64,000 bases of DNA from positions 3,420,501 to 3,484,500 of the forward strand of contig NZ_CP102267.1 of assembly GCF_025148125.1 (NCBI RefSeq), read 5' to 3'. The position numbers and the translations under genes were made by a program. Every line of letters begins with the position of its first letter. The stretch's first letter is position 1. This stretch comes from Blautia wexlerae DSM 19850 (lineage in GTDB: Bacteria; Bacillota; Clostridia; Lachnospirales; Lachnospiraceae). A model generated the notes under the pieces. The model was not told where the DNA came from and did not search any database. It was given only the letters and a program-made list of their open reading frames with translations. Shown here one piece after another: positions 1 to 7,619 of the stretch.

Positions 1-102
1 TAAGAAAAAAAGATATAACTGCCAGTTTTTCTTCACATACGTAACCTTATTTCTCCACGTCTGCTTGCTTACGGGCTTTGCTTGGTTCTGCACTGTTTTC
101 AT
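1..102 (-). CDS. Sugar ABC transporter permease, N-terminal 34 residues (runs off left edge)
   Basis: Reading leftward from an ATG at 100-102, all 34 codons to the window edge are open. The start is preceded by a GGAGG ribosome site at 112-116 with good spacing. The peptide begins MKTVQNQAKPVSKQ and continues through a basic stretch to KKNWQLYLFFL, where the first membrane segment is just beginning. A basic cytoplasmic tail followed by NWQLYLF is typical of LplB-type oligosaccharide ABC permeases. Its own promoter and two operator pairs separate it from the divergent LacI gene, so it is probably the first gene of the operon that regulator controls. Only the N-terminus is visible, so the family call is an inference. 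Confidence 0.55.
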   Translation of the reverse strand, partial: MKTVQNQAKPVSKQTWRNKVTYVKKNWQLYLFFL

Positions 103-140
103 GCACTTTTTCCTCCATTCCTTTCATACATTGTTCATGA

Positions 141-279
141 AACCGGTTAAGTAACCGGTTACTTTATAATCTGATGTTACTACATCACACACTCTCTGTC
201 AACACTTTTCTTCATTAAAATAACCGGTTACGTAATCGGTTATTTTAATATTGCCTTTTTGTATAATAATTGCTATACT
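141..279. promoter_or_regulatory. Divergent promoters with two paired LacI-type operators
   Basis: Two operator pairs are visible. AACCGGTT occurs at 141-148 and 153-160, and AACCGGTT at 222-229 is followed by AATCGGTT at 234-241. In each pair the palindromes have a 12-bp centre-to-centre spacing. Leftward promoter: -35 TTGACA (197-202, reverse strand), 17-bp spacer, -10 TAACAT (174-179). Rightward promoter: TTGCCT (251-256), 17 bp, TATACT (274-279). The first pair lies downstream of the leftward -10, where bound protein would block transcription. The second lies between the two -35 boxes. Palindromes with a central CG are typical of LacI-family sites. Confidence 0.75.
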
Positions 280-320
280 AAAAAAAATATTTGCATTTAT
301 TTATAAGGAGAATAAGTTTC

Positions 321-1346
321 ATGTCAAAAAAACAGGTGACATTTGCAGATATTGCAGCATATACCCATTTTTCAAAAACTACAATATCAAGATATTTCAA
401 TCATCCTGATTCCCTTACACTTGAAAATCAGGAAAAAATTTCTCAGGCCCTTGATACCCTTGGCTATAAAAAAAATAAACTTGCAAAAGTTCTGGCGAAT
501 GGAAAAAGTGAATTTATCGGAATCATTATTCCGAATCTTTATCTGCATTATTATTCTGAAATGCTGACACAGCTGCTGTCCAGCTACAGTGATTATCACT
601 ACAAATTTCTCGTCTTTAGCAGTGAACATGAGGCTGAAGAAGAACAGCAATATATTGAAGAGCTCCTATCCTATCAGATTGAAGGTCTCATTGTTTTAAG
701 TCATACGCTGTCATCAAAACAATTATCCTCCTATCAGATTCCCATCGTTGCCATTGAACGTGAAGCGGAATATATCAGCAGTGTTACCACTGACAACTAT
801 ATGGGTGCGCTTCAGGCTACCACTCTGCTGATCCGTGATAAATGTGATATACTGATCCATATCAATGTCAATGTTGAGAAAACAGTTCCTGCTTACGACC
901 GTATTCGCGCATTTAAGGAAACCTGTGAAGAATATCAGGTTCCTTATGATATTGATCTAAGTGTAAGCGGTAATTCTTATCAGGAAATTTTAAATGAAAT
1001 AAGACGTATTTTTACAAGAATAGAAGAGAAATATCCCAATCAAAAAAAAGGCATTTTCCTTTCCAACGATACCTATGCAAACATGTTTCTTAACCTGATT
1101 TTCCAGAAATACCGAGAATTACCCTCTTTCTATGAAATCATAGGATTTGATAATTCTCCCATTGCCAGTGAGGCAATTCTCCCAATCACAACCGTTGGTC
1201 AGCAGATTGATATTATTGCACAGACTGCCATGGAGCTTCTGGTTCAACAGATGGAAGAACAAAAAAAACGTTCCCCTAAACCACTGGAAAAGCCTGTCCA
1301 TAAACAGATTGCTCCGATATTGATTCGCCGTAATACAACCAGTTAA
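321..1346 (+). CDS. LacI-family transcriptional repressor
   Basis: This is a DNA-binding sugar-responsive repressor of 341 residues, the usual length for the family. The first 25 residues (VTFADIAAYTHFSKTTISRYFN) form the LacI helix-turn-helix and hinge. The rest is a periplasmic-binding-protein-like sensor domain with the FIGIIIPNLYLHYYSEM start and the GFDNSPIA / TTVGQ signatures near its end. The ATG at 321 is chosen because AAGGAG sits at 305-310; an in-frame ATG at 291 lies upstream of that site and is unlikely. It is divergent from an ABC permease gene, and the AACCGGTT operator pairs between them suggest it represses that operon and itself. The inducer cannot be read from the sequence. 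Confidence 0.9.
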   Translation: MSKKQVTFADIAAYTHFSKTTISRYFNHPDSLTLENQEKISQALDTLGYKKNKLAKVLANGKSEFIGIIIPNLYLHYYSEMLTQLLSSYSDYHYKFLVFSSEHEAEEEQQYIEELLSYQIEGLIVLSHTLSSKQLSSYQIPIVAIEREAEYISSVTTDNYMGALQATTLLIRDKCDILIHINVNVEKTVPAYDRIRAFKETCEEYQVPYDIDLSVSGNSYQEILNEIRRIFTRIEEKYPNQKKGIFLSNDTYANMFLNLIFQKYRELPSFYEIIGFDNSPIASEAILPITTVGQQIDIIAQTAMELLVQQMEEQKKRSPKPLEKPVHKQIAPILIRRNTTS

Positions 1347-1366
1347 AACTAACTTATTTTGGCAAA

Positions 1367-1402
1367 AAGGCTATTGCACTAATTACTCAGTGCAATAGCC
1401 TT
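1367..1402. terminator. Stem-loop terminator after the LacI gene
   Basis: A perfect 14-bp stem (AAGGCTATTGCACT paired with its complement) has an 8-nt loop. Leftward transcripts would read a T5 run after the stem, so it probably stops transcription from the right and may also mark the end of the LacI message. Confidence 0.7.
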
Positions 1403-1420
1403 ATATTAAATCTTATCATT

Positions 1421-1455
1421 CAAGCGGATATTCGCAATCCGCTTCGCTACTTGCT
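1421..1455. repeat. 35-nt REP-like repeat, copy 1
   Basis: A 35-nt sequence containing GCGGA...TCCGC and ending CGCTACTTGCT. The same sequence recurs at 60127-60161 with two mismatches. Both copies are intergenic. Confidence 0.6.
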
Positions 1456-1529
1456 CATAACCGATTCCCTCACCTTTTCCACTGATAACGGTTGTTGTCA
1501 TAATACACTAAATATTGATTGTAATTATC

Positions 1530-1944
1530 TTATTCCATATGATCTTTTTCAGTTATTTTGCGAATAACCCGGCATGGATTTCCAGCAGCCAGACTATATG
1601 GAGGAATATCCCTTGTCACAACACTTCCTGCTCCTATTACACATCCCTCTCCTATGGTAACACCACCACAAACAACCACATTGGATGCCAGCAATTATCT
1701 TTTATAGTAATTGGTTTCGCCTATTCAAGATTATAAAAGCTTCCATCTTCTTTTTTTCTGCTATTACGTTCTTCAGGTAAAAATGGGTGCATGGGAGTTG
1801 CCAATGTGACATTTGGACCAATCATCACATTGTCTCCTATATGTACTTCACATACATCCAAGCAGGTGAAATTAAAAATTGTTCCAATTCTTTATCCGCT
1901 GGATCATATAACTCTCCACTTATCATTTTTTCTCTTTCTGTCAT
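1530..1944 (-). pseudogene. Maltose/galactoside O-acetyltransferase remnant
   Basis: An ATG at 1942-1944 with a good GGAGG site starts MTEREKMISGELYDPADKEL, the classic N-terminus of maltose O-acetyltransferase. The reading then jumps to FNFTCLDVCEVHIGDN, so about 45 codons of the middle (the usual region before the left-handed beta-helix) are missing. The hexapeptide repeats continue (VMIGPNVTLATPMHP), but a TAG interrupts the usual LEYAKPI sequence and a frameshift follows near DNCW. The last part ([41 protein letters not shown]) is in another frame and ends at 1530-1532. With three independent lesions it cannot make an active enzyme. Confidence 0.85.
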
Positions 1945-2052
1945 TTCTGATAACCTCCAGTAAAAATTTTATTACCAAGTTAGTTATTTCCGAGTACTTG
2001 ATAAGTTGTTCCTACTGCAATAATATATAGATAAGGAGAATCACTGTCAATG

Positions 2053-2081
2053 CAATCGTAAAAATTTGCGATTGATTTTTT
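2053..2081 (+). terminator. Stem-loop followed by a T run
   Basis: CAATCG ... GCGATTG forms a near-perfect hairpin with an A/T loop, followed by ATTTTTT. It lies in the region of gene remnants and has no intact gene immediately upstream on the + strand. Confidence 0.5.
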
Positions 2082-2117
2082 GATTAATTTTAACTGTGTT
2101 ATGGTCAAAAATCGTTT

Positions 2118-2250
2118 CTAACTCATGGGATTGTAAAACAGATTTTTGTACCCATCTATCAGGGCAAAATAACTGATATCTTTTAATTTAGACGCAGTGA
2201 ACTCACGGTCAACAATAATCATCCCTTTTCGCGCAATGAGATTTCTAATC
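2118..2250 (-). pseudogene. Abi_2-family abortive-infection protein fragment
   Basis: Reverse-strand translation gives IRNLIARKGMIIVD followed by REFTASKLKDISYFALIDGY and KNLFYNPMS, then a TAG. This matches the N-terminal pattern of Abi_2 (AbiD/AbiF-like) phage-resistance proteins: a helix, RGM.I.D, then L..ISYF.LI.GYK.LF. Stops occur on both sides, so only about 43 residues of an expected roughly 300 survive. It is a relic, not a working defence gene. The family call rests on motif memory only. Confidence 0.5.
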
Positions 2251-2320
2251 TATTCTTCATAGTTCAAAAATAGTTTTATCGGTTTTAATGCTTTTTCTAT
2301 CGCTATAAAAATCTGCGTAT

Positions 2321-2352
2321 ATAGAAAAACGGAGGACCCTTAGGTCCTCCGT
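2321..2352 (-). terminator. Terminator for the fucosidase operon
   Basis: A perfect 10-bp stem, ACGGAGGACC paired with GGTCCTCCGT, has a 4-nt loop and is followed on the reverse strand by TTTTTCT. It lies about 290 bp past the stop of the GH29 gene, the last gene of the leftward operon. The intervening 2353-2638 contains no recognisable gene. Confidence 0.75.
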
Positions 2353-2638
2353 CCGGTCGCAGGCATCGCAAGTTTCTGCAACCTGATCACTGACAAGCAT
2401 TTTAATACGAGCCTTTCTAAAAGACAAGTGCTTTCTGCGAACATTGTCCATTTGCACCATGACTCCTGCATTAGTTCCAAGATTACTTATAAAAATAATC
2501 TACAGTTTGGAAAAATCTATTCCAAACCAATTGGCAATTTTGCTTTGAATGTTCTCTCTTTCAAGCAGGTTCAATGGTTTTCTAATAATATCTTCTTGTT
2601 TCTACCTTAAGATATTATGAGAAAGAATGCTTTCCCTA

Positions 2639-4063
2639 TTAAAGACTTTCAGGATAAATTCCAACAAATGAGAGCAGCGGAAGTACACGGAAATCATGTA
2701 AAACAATTTTCACTTTCTGGGCTTTTTGCCCCTTAACAGAAATGATCTTCTTATAACCAATTACTGTTCCTGTGTAAATACTGTTCCATATTTCCCCCTC
2801 TTTAACAAATATCTCAAATTTTTCCACTCTCTGACTATAGCAGACAGCCTCTTTTAATACCAGATACCCTAAGTTGTATGAACCGTCCAGACAAATGGTT
2901 ATTTCTACTGGCAGTTCGCTGCTTTCAGGCTGAAACCAGGTTTCTGAAGTATCATCTGTCAAATCAGAAACCGGATGCGTCGGATCTTCATTTTCTGAAA
3001 AAATATGTGCTGTACTCATTAAATTATGAGTAAAAGATTTCTTTTTCCAACTTCCAAATTCTTCCAGACGTTTAACATCATTTTCATGAAGAAGCCCGTT
3101 TGGCATAGGTGGAATATTTAACAAAAAGGTTGCATTTCCTCCAACAGCCCCAATATAGATATAGATCAGCTCCTCCAGACTTTTCACCTGATCATCTTCT
3201 TCTGGATGATAAAACCATCCAGGTCTTATAGAAGTATTTACTTCTGCCGGATACCAGATCAGATTCGTTTCACCTTCAAGCGCTCTTCTGCTTCCAAGAT
3301 CTTCCATGTCGCTGGTGATCCGGCGCATTCTAAATTCCTTATCATCGGTCTGCTGGCTTCTTTCCTGTACACTCTCTGCAAGTGCTGTACGTGCAGGAAC
3401 AACACTCCACTCAGATTTTCTTACATCGCCAGCTTCATTTCCGCACCACCTGATATCCGGCCCACACACACAGATACATGCGTCTGGCTGATATTTTCTG
3501 ACACATTCATAATAGCGTTTCCAGTCATATAGCTGTTTTTTTCCATTTGGTCCTTCTCCGCAGGCACCATCTAGCCAGACACTAAAAATATCTCCATAAC
3601 CGGTGAGAAGCTCAGTCAGCTGTGCCAGATAGTAATCATCATATTCTTTTCCGCTTCCGTAACAAGGCTTGTTGCGATCCCATGGTGAAAGATAAATTCC
3701 AAATTTCATCCCATAACGACGGCATGCTTCAGACACTTCCCAGACCACATCTCCCCTTCCATTTTTCCATGGACTGGAGACAACGCTATGGCTGGTATAT
3801 CTGGTCGGCCACAGGCAGAAACCATCATGATGTTTACAGGTAAGAATTACCCCTTTCATACCTGCATTTTGTGCTGCAGACACCCACTGGTCTGCAACAA
3901 ACTCTGTAGGATTAAAAATTTGTGGTGTTTCTGTTCCATCTCCCCACTCACGATTGGTATATGTATTCATTCCAAAATGAAAGAACGCATAAAACTCTGT
4001 TGCCTGATAGGCAAGCTGGCGGCTGGAGGGAACTATTTTGATTAATTCCTGATCAGTTGGCAT
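2639..4063 (-). CDS. GH29 alpha-L-fucosidase with a C-terminal F5/8-type domain
   Basis: This enzyme releases L-fucose from glycans. The 474-residue protein begins at an ATG with GAAAGGGG upstream and has no signal peptide, so it acts in the cytoplasm. Residues 1-340 are a GH29 barrel: FYAFFHFGMNTYT, the TCKHHDGFCLWPT motif near 75-88, and FSVWLDGACGEG, whose Asp165 is in the position of the nucleophile. The last ~100 residues resemble a coagulation-factor 5/8 type C carbohydrate-binding fold. The sequence style fits subfamily B (alpha-1,3/1,4-fucosidases), although substrate cannot be proven. It is the last gene of an operon with an ABC importer, which suggests that intact fucosyl-oligosaccharides are imported and then hydrolysed. 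Confidence 0.85.
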   Translation of the reverse strand: MPTDQELIKIVPSSRQLAYQATEFYAFFHFGMNTYTNREWGDGTETPQIFNPTEFVADQWVSAAQNAGMKGVILTCKHHDGFCLWPTRYTSHSVVSSPWKNGRGDVVWEVSEACRRYGMKFGIYLSPWDRNKPCYGSGKEYDDYYLAQLTELLTGYGDIFSVWLDGACGEGPNGKKQLYDWKRYYECVRKYQPDACICVCGPDIRWCGNEAGDVRKSEWSVVPARTALAESVQERSQQTDDKEFRMRRITSDMEDLGSRRALEGETNLIWYPAEVNTSIRPGWFYHPEEDDQVKSLEELIYIYIGAVGGNATFLLNIPPMPNGLLHENDVKRLEEFGSWKKKSFTHNLMSTAHIFSENEDPTHPVSDLTDDTSETWFQPESSELPVEITICLDGSYNLGYLVLKEAVCYSQRVEKFEIFVKEGEIWNSIYTGTVIGYKKIISVKGQKAQKVKIVLHDFRVLPLLSFVGIYPESL

Positions 4064-4081
4064 TTTATTTCCCCTTTCATT

Positions 4082-4909
4082 TTACCCTTTTAACCCGCCT
4101 GCACCAATTCCCTGAAGCAGATATCTTTGTCCAATCAGATAAATAATGATTGTTGGAATCATAATAATTACAAGTCCTGCAAACAGTGCACCCCAGTCCG
4201 TGGCATATTTCTGCACTTCAAACAAGTTTGCCATTCCGATGGGAAGAGTTTTCTTTGCATCTTCCGTGAGAAGAACAAGTGCCAATGGATATTCATTCCA
4301 GAAGCCCATGGCACTTAACATCGTAATGGTCGCAATTCCGGGTTTTGCAAGAGGCACCATAACTCTTGATAGCAGTTGGATATTAGTAGCACCGTCAATT
4401 CTTGCAGATTCCTCGTAATCTCTGGGTACTGCAGACATAAAGCCCTGTAAAGTAAAGATACAAAAAGGAAACTGCATAACTGCATAAACAAGGCATAGTA
4501 CCGGCAGGTTATTTAATCCATTCACAGCCTGTAATTCCAGAAACAAAGGAATCATAATGTAGGTAGCCTGCAGAAAAATACATGCCATATAAATGGCAGA
4601 GATCAGTTTGCTGCCCGCAAAACGGTATCTTGCCAGTACATAAGAAATGGGAATAACCAGAAGCAATAGCAATACAGTGGAAAACACAGTCACAAATATG
4701 GAATTTCCAAAATAAGCGGCGATATTTGCTTTCTGCCATGCTGCCACAAAATTATCCAAATTCAAAGCTGTGGGCAATGCATAGGGATCTGTCAAATATT
4801 CTGCATTTGTCTTAAACGCAGACATCAGGTTCCAGAAAAGCGGGTACAAAAAGATAACGGTAAACAGAATCATCAGGATTCTGATACACCAGGTTCTTAC
4901 AGTTTTCAT
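4082..4909 (-). CDS. Carbohydrate ABC transporter permease, MalG type
   Basis: Inner-membrane subunit of 275 residues with about six membrane segments. It has the cytoplasmic EAA loop EESARIDGATNIQLLSRVMV near residue 165, which docks on the ATPase. It belongs to the CUT1 (oligosaccharide) family. The gene is 18 bp upstream of the GH29 gene and 11 bp downstream of the partner permease. The locus has no ATPase gene, as is common for CUT1 systems that share one MsmK-like ATPase encoded elsewhere. Confidence 0.9.
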   Translation of the reverse strand: MKTVRTWCIRILMILFTVIFLYPLFWNLMSAFKTNAEYLTDPYALPTALNLDNFVAAWQKANIAAYFGNSIFVTVFSTVLLLLLVIPISYVLARYRFAGSKLISAIYMACIFLQATYIMIPLFLELQAVNGLNNLPVLCLVYAVMQFPFCIFTLQGFMSAVPRDYEESARIDGATNIQLLSRVMVPLAKPGIATITMLSAMGFWNEYPLALVLLTEDAKKTLPIGMANLFEVQKYATDWGALFAGLVIIMIPTIIIYLIGQRYLLQGIGAGGLKG

Positions 4910-4920
4910 CAGTCTCCCTC

Positions 4921-5802
4921 CTATTCTTTTTCAGATGATACTTTTTTAGAAATCATTGCAAGCACAATTGCAAGAATCAGGGTAAACATGGCGATTGCCA
5001 TGGCATATCCAAAATTAGCGTTTCGCATACCCTGCGTATACATATACTGTAAAAGCACACTGGAAGCACCGTTTGGTCCACCGCCTGTCATAACGTTGGA
5101 CAGAGTAAAACTTAAATTGATAGTACCAGACAGGGAAAGTATATAGGTCGTTCCAATGGATCTGCGAAGCAGAGGAATGGTAATCCTAAAGAACTTCTGC
5201 ACTCCTGTTGCACCGTCAATGGAAGCAGCTTCATAAACCTCCTGGGAAATCCCGTCAATGGAAGCCACATGCATAACCATATAATAACCAATAGCCTGCC
5301 ACACCAGGGCTGCACCGATACACCAGAGAGCCGTTTTTCCCTCTCCAAGCCATGCGTGTTTCCAAGTGGAGAGATGGAACAGATCCAGCATATGATTCAG
5401 AATTCCTCTTGTGGGATTAAACACAAAAGACCACACAATACCAACTACAGTCATGGAAACAATACTTGGGAAAAAGAATACGGTCCGGTAAAATGACTTT
5501 TCCTTGAGCTGTCCCTGAGTAAGGATAAATGCAAATACAAGACTTAGAAATATGGTCACAGCCGGGATTACCAGCATCAGCTTAAGAGTATTAAACAGTG
5601 CCTGAAGAAAATCCTTATCCTGGAACATATACTTGTAATTATCCAAAAATACAAATTTGCTGTTAAAGCCTACGCTAAGTGCAGTGGAACTGGTAAAAGA
5701 CAGATAAATGGCATTTACCATAGGCACAATCATAAAAACAATGGTTAAAATCAATGCAGGAAGCGTACACAGGGCTATAAATAATCTGGGCTTCTTTACC
5801 AC
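4921..5802 (-). CDS. Carbohydrate ABC transporter permease, MalF type
   Basis: Partner permease of 293 residues. A short basic tail (MVKKPRLF) is followed by six predicted membrane segments, and the EAA loop YEAASIDGATGVQKFFRITI lies near residue 195. Together with the MalG-type subunit it would form the channel of a CUT1 importer. It sits downstream of the binding-protein gene, separated by a hairpin that may lower permease expression relative to the binding protein. Confidence 0.9.
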   Translation of the reverse strand: MVKKPRLFIALCTLPALILTIVFMIVPMVNAIYLSFTSSTALSVGFNSKFVFLDNYKYMFQDKDFLQALFNTLKLMLVIPAVTIFLSLVFAFILTQGQLKEKSFYRTVFFFPSIVSMTVVGIVWSFVFNPTRGILNHMLDLFHLSTWKHAWLGEGKTALWCIGAALVWQAIGYYMVMHVASIDGISQEVYEAASIDGATGVQKFFRITIPLLRRSIGTTYILSLSGTINLSFTLSNVMTGGGPNGASSVLLQYMYTQGMRNANFGYAMAIAMFTLILAIVLAMISKKVSSEKE

Positions 5803-5884
5803 GCTTGTTCACCTCTTTAAATTTAAAGTATTTAATAAATGTGGATGACATCACCGATTGGCGATATATCTGTTCAGGGTTACA

Positions 5885-5922
5885 AAAGGCTGCTGCATAG
5901 CATACACTGTGTAGCAGCCTTT
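5885..5922 (-). terminator. Intercistronic hairpin between binding protein and permeases
   Basis: A 10-bp stem (AAAGGCTGCT and its complement) lies just after the binding-protein gene, followed on the reverse strand by only four T. Partial terminators at this place usually give excess binding protein over permease; that role is inferred here. Confidence 0.6.
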
Positions 5923-5960
5923 CCATGCTTTACCGTTTTTATCCGGCTGGTATATGAAGT

Positions 5961-7307
5961 TTAGTTGGCAGCTTCCATATCAGCACGAACCTGTGCAAAA
6001 GCATCTTCCACATTCTGTGCCCACTCTTCCACTGTCATTTCATCATTCATAACAGATGTAATCGGATTAAATATCTCATCTTTCGGGTTAACCTTGCAGT
6101 CAGCCGGAACTGCTGCGAAGCTCATAATCAGGGAGGAGGCAGTTGCCTCTTCGTAGATTCCGTACATGTTGTAGATTGCAGTAGACAGCTTATCTTTTGC
6201 TACTTCACGGGCACTCTTGGTAGCATAGAGGGCACCGGAAGCTTCTGCAAAAGCAGATACAGATTCATCACTATACAGGAAACGAAGAAATTCTTTTGCA
6301 AGTTCTGGATTCTTGGCAGCTGCCGGAATGGAAAACTGCTCGCAGCTGTCAAATACATAGTGCACATCGTCTGCGTTCTCGGTCGGGATCGGAGCCATTG
6401 CAAATTCAAATCCATCTTCTCTTGGCGCATCCTGCATCTCATTTTCCATCCAGGTTCCGTTTGTGATAAATGCAGCTTTTCCAAGCATCATCTCTGTCTG
6501 AGACTCTGTATGGTTCATACCAACAGTGCCCTCTAACAGATAGCCTTTATCTGCAATCTCTTTAATATGACTTAAAGCCTTTAACACACCCTCATTATTA
6601 AAGGAACCTTCTTCGTAATTGGCAATCTTAGTAAGTGCTTCTTCGCCGCACTCATTTGCAATTGCCGGCCAGAGCATTTCTTCCATGTATCCCGGATAAA
6701 TTCCCTGATATGTGAAAAGTGCACGTCCGTCAATATCTTTTACCTTATCACCAAGTGCAAAGAACTCATCCCAGGTCTTCGGCACTTCCAGATTATTCTC
6801 ATCAAAGAATGTTTTGTTGTAAATCAGACCCTGCGGACCACTGTTGAATGGTGCCAGATAGATCTCATCATCTCCGTATGGTGCACACTTTGTACTGGAA
6901 AGGATCCCATCTGTAATATCATCGCGAAGGGTACCGGTTCCAGCATAATTTTCTCCGTCAAAAACATCATCCAGGTTGAGAAGTGCATGATCTTTGATCA
7001 GGGAAAGGATTACACCATCCTCACCACCATCGTTAAGACAGATAAAATCAGGTGCATTTCCAGCTACAATCTGTGGACGGATGATATCTCCAATTGTAGG
7101 GCTGATAGTCATGTTTACTTTCACGCCCTCATGGCTTTCTTCAAAAAGCTCCACCATCTGATTCCAGTAAGCATCCCCATATCCACCCTGGAAAATGGCA
7201 ATGTTCAATTCCTGTTCTTCTGCCTCTGCAAATGCAGTAAGCGGGGAAAGTACTGTTGCTGCGCTCATAGCAAGGATCATAGCAGAAGCTGCAAATCTTT
7301 TCTTCAT
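5961..7307 (-). CDS. Extracellular sugar-binding protein of the fucoside ABC importer
   Basis: A 448-residue solute-binding protein of the CUT1 type. It starts with a signal peptide (MKKRFAASAMILAMSAATVL, then SPLTAFAEA), and the mature part opens with LNIAIFQGGYGDAYWNQMV. No Cys is present near the cleavage site, so a lipoprotein anchor is not evident, unlike most Gram-positive binding proteins. It is the first gene of the leftward operon and has its own promoter. The neighbouring GH29 and GH95 genes suggest fucosylated oligosaccharides as ligand. This is inference from context. Confidence 0.85.
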   Translation of the reverse strand: MKKRFAASAMILAMSAATVLSPLTAFAEAEEQELNIAIFQGGYGDAYWNQMVELFEESHEGVKVNMTISPTIGDIIRPQIVAGNAPDFICLNDGGEDGVILSLIKDHALLNLDDVFDGENYAGTGTLRDDITDGILSSTKCAPYGDDEIYLAPFNSGPQGLIYNKTFFDENNLEVPKTWDEFFALGDKVKDIDGRALFTYQGIYPGYMEEMLWPAIANECGEEALTKIANYEEGSFNNEGVLKALSHIKEIADKGYLLEGTVGMNHTESQTEMMLGKAAFITNGTWMENEMQDAPREDGFEFAMAPIPTENADDVHYVFDSCEQFSIPAAAKNPELAKEFLRFLYSDESVSAFAEASGALYATKSAREVAKDKLSTAIYNMYGIYEEATASSLIMSFAAVPADCKVNPKDEIFNPITSVMNDEMTVEEWAQNVEDAFAQVRADMEAAN

Positions 7308-7358
7308 AGGTTGTTTCCTCCTTCTTGTTGGCTTTTATTATGTTTGCCTGATGATATT

Positions 7359-7387
7359 AGTATAATGGAAAATCTTCTTGTGGTAAA
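7359..7387 (-). promoter_or_regulatory. Promoter of the fucoside ABC operon
   Basis: On the reverse strand, TTTACC (7382-7387), a 17-bp spacer and TATACT (7359-7364) lie about 50 bp before the binding-protein start. The weak -35 fits a promoter that needs an activator, plausibly the divergently encoded YesN-type regulator. On the + strand, TATAAT at 7514-7519 may serve the histidine kinase gene. The rest of 7308-7619 is A/T-rich with no gene. Confidence 0.6.
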
Positions 7388-7619
7388 TTCACAAAACAAT
7401 TCTTTATATGGAACATTTTTCTGTTATTTTTATATAATATGGATTTTCTTGCGACATATATGTACAATCTTTTTCTATTTGTATTTTAAATGGATTATCT
7501 TGTTTTTTTCCTGTATAATAAATCTGTCACAATCCGATACAGTCATGAAAATCAGAACGATTTTTTCCATCTTTACCGGACCATGTACGAATTATTTTTT
7601 AGAAATGAGGGACAGCGGC

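Noticed and set aside
2257..2460. A 67-codon reverse ORF
   Set aside because: It runs through the clear terminator hairpin at 2329-2352, has no ribosome site and no recognisable motif.
6987..7619. A 211-codon N-terminal extension of the histidine kinase
   Set aside because: It overlaps the divergent binding-protein gene, has no ribosome site and no family similarity. The ATG at 7620 gives the normal domain start.
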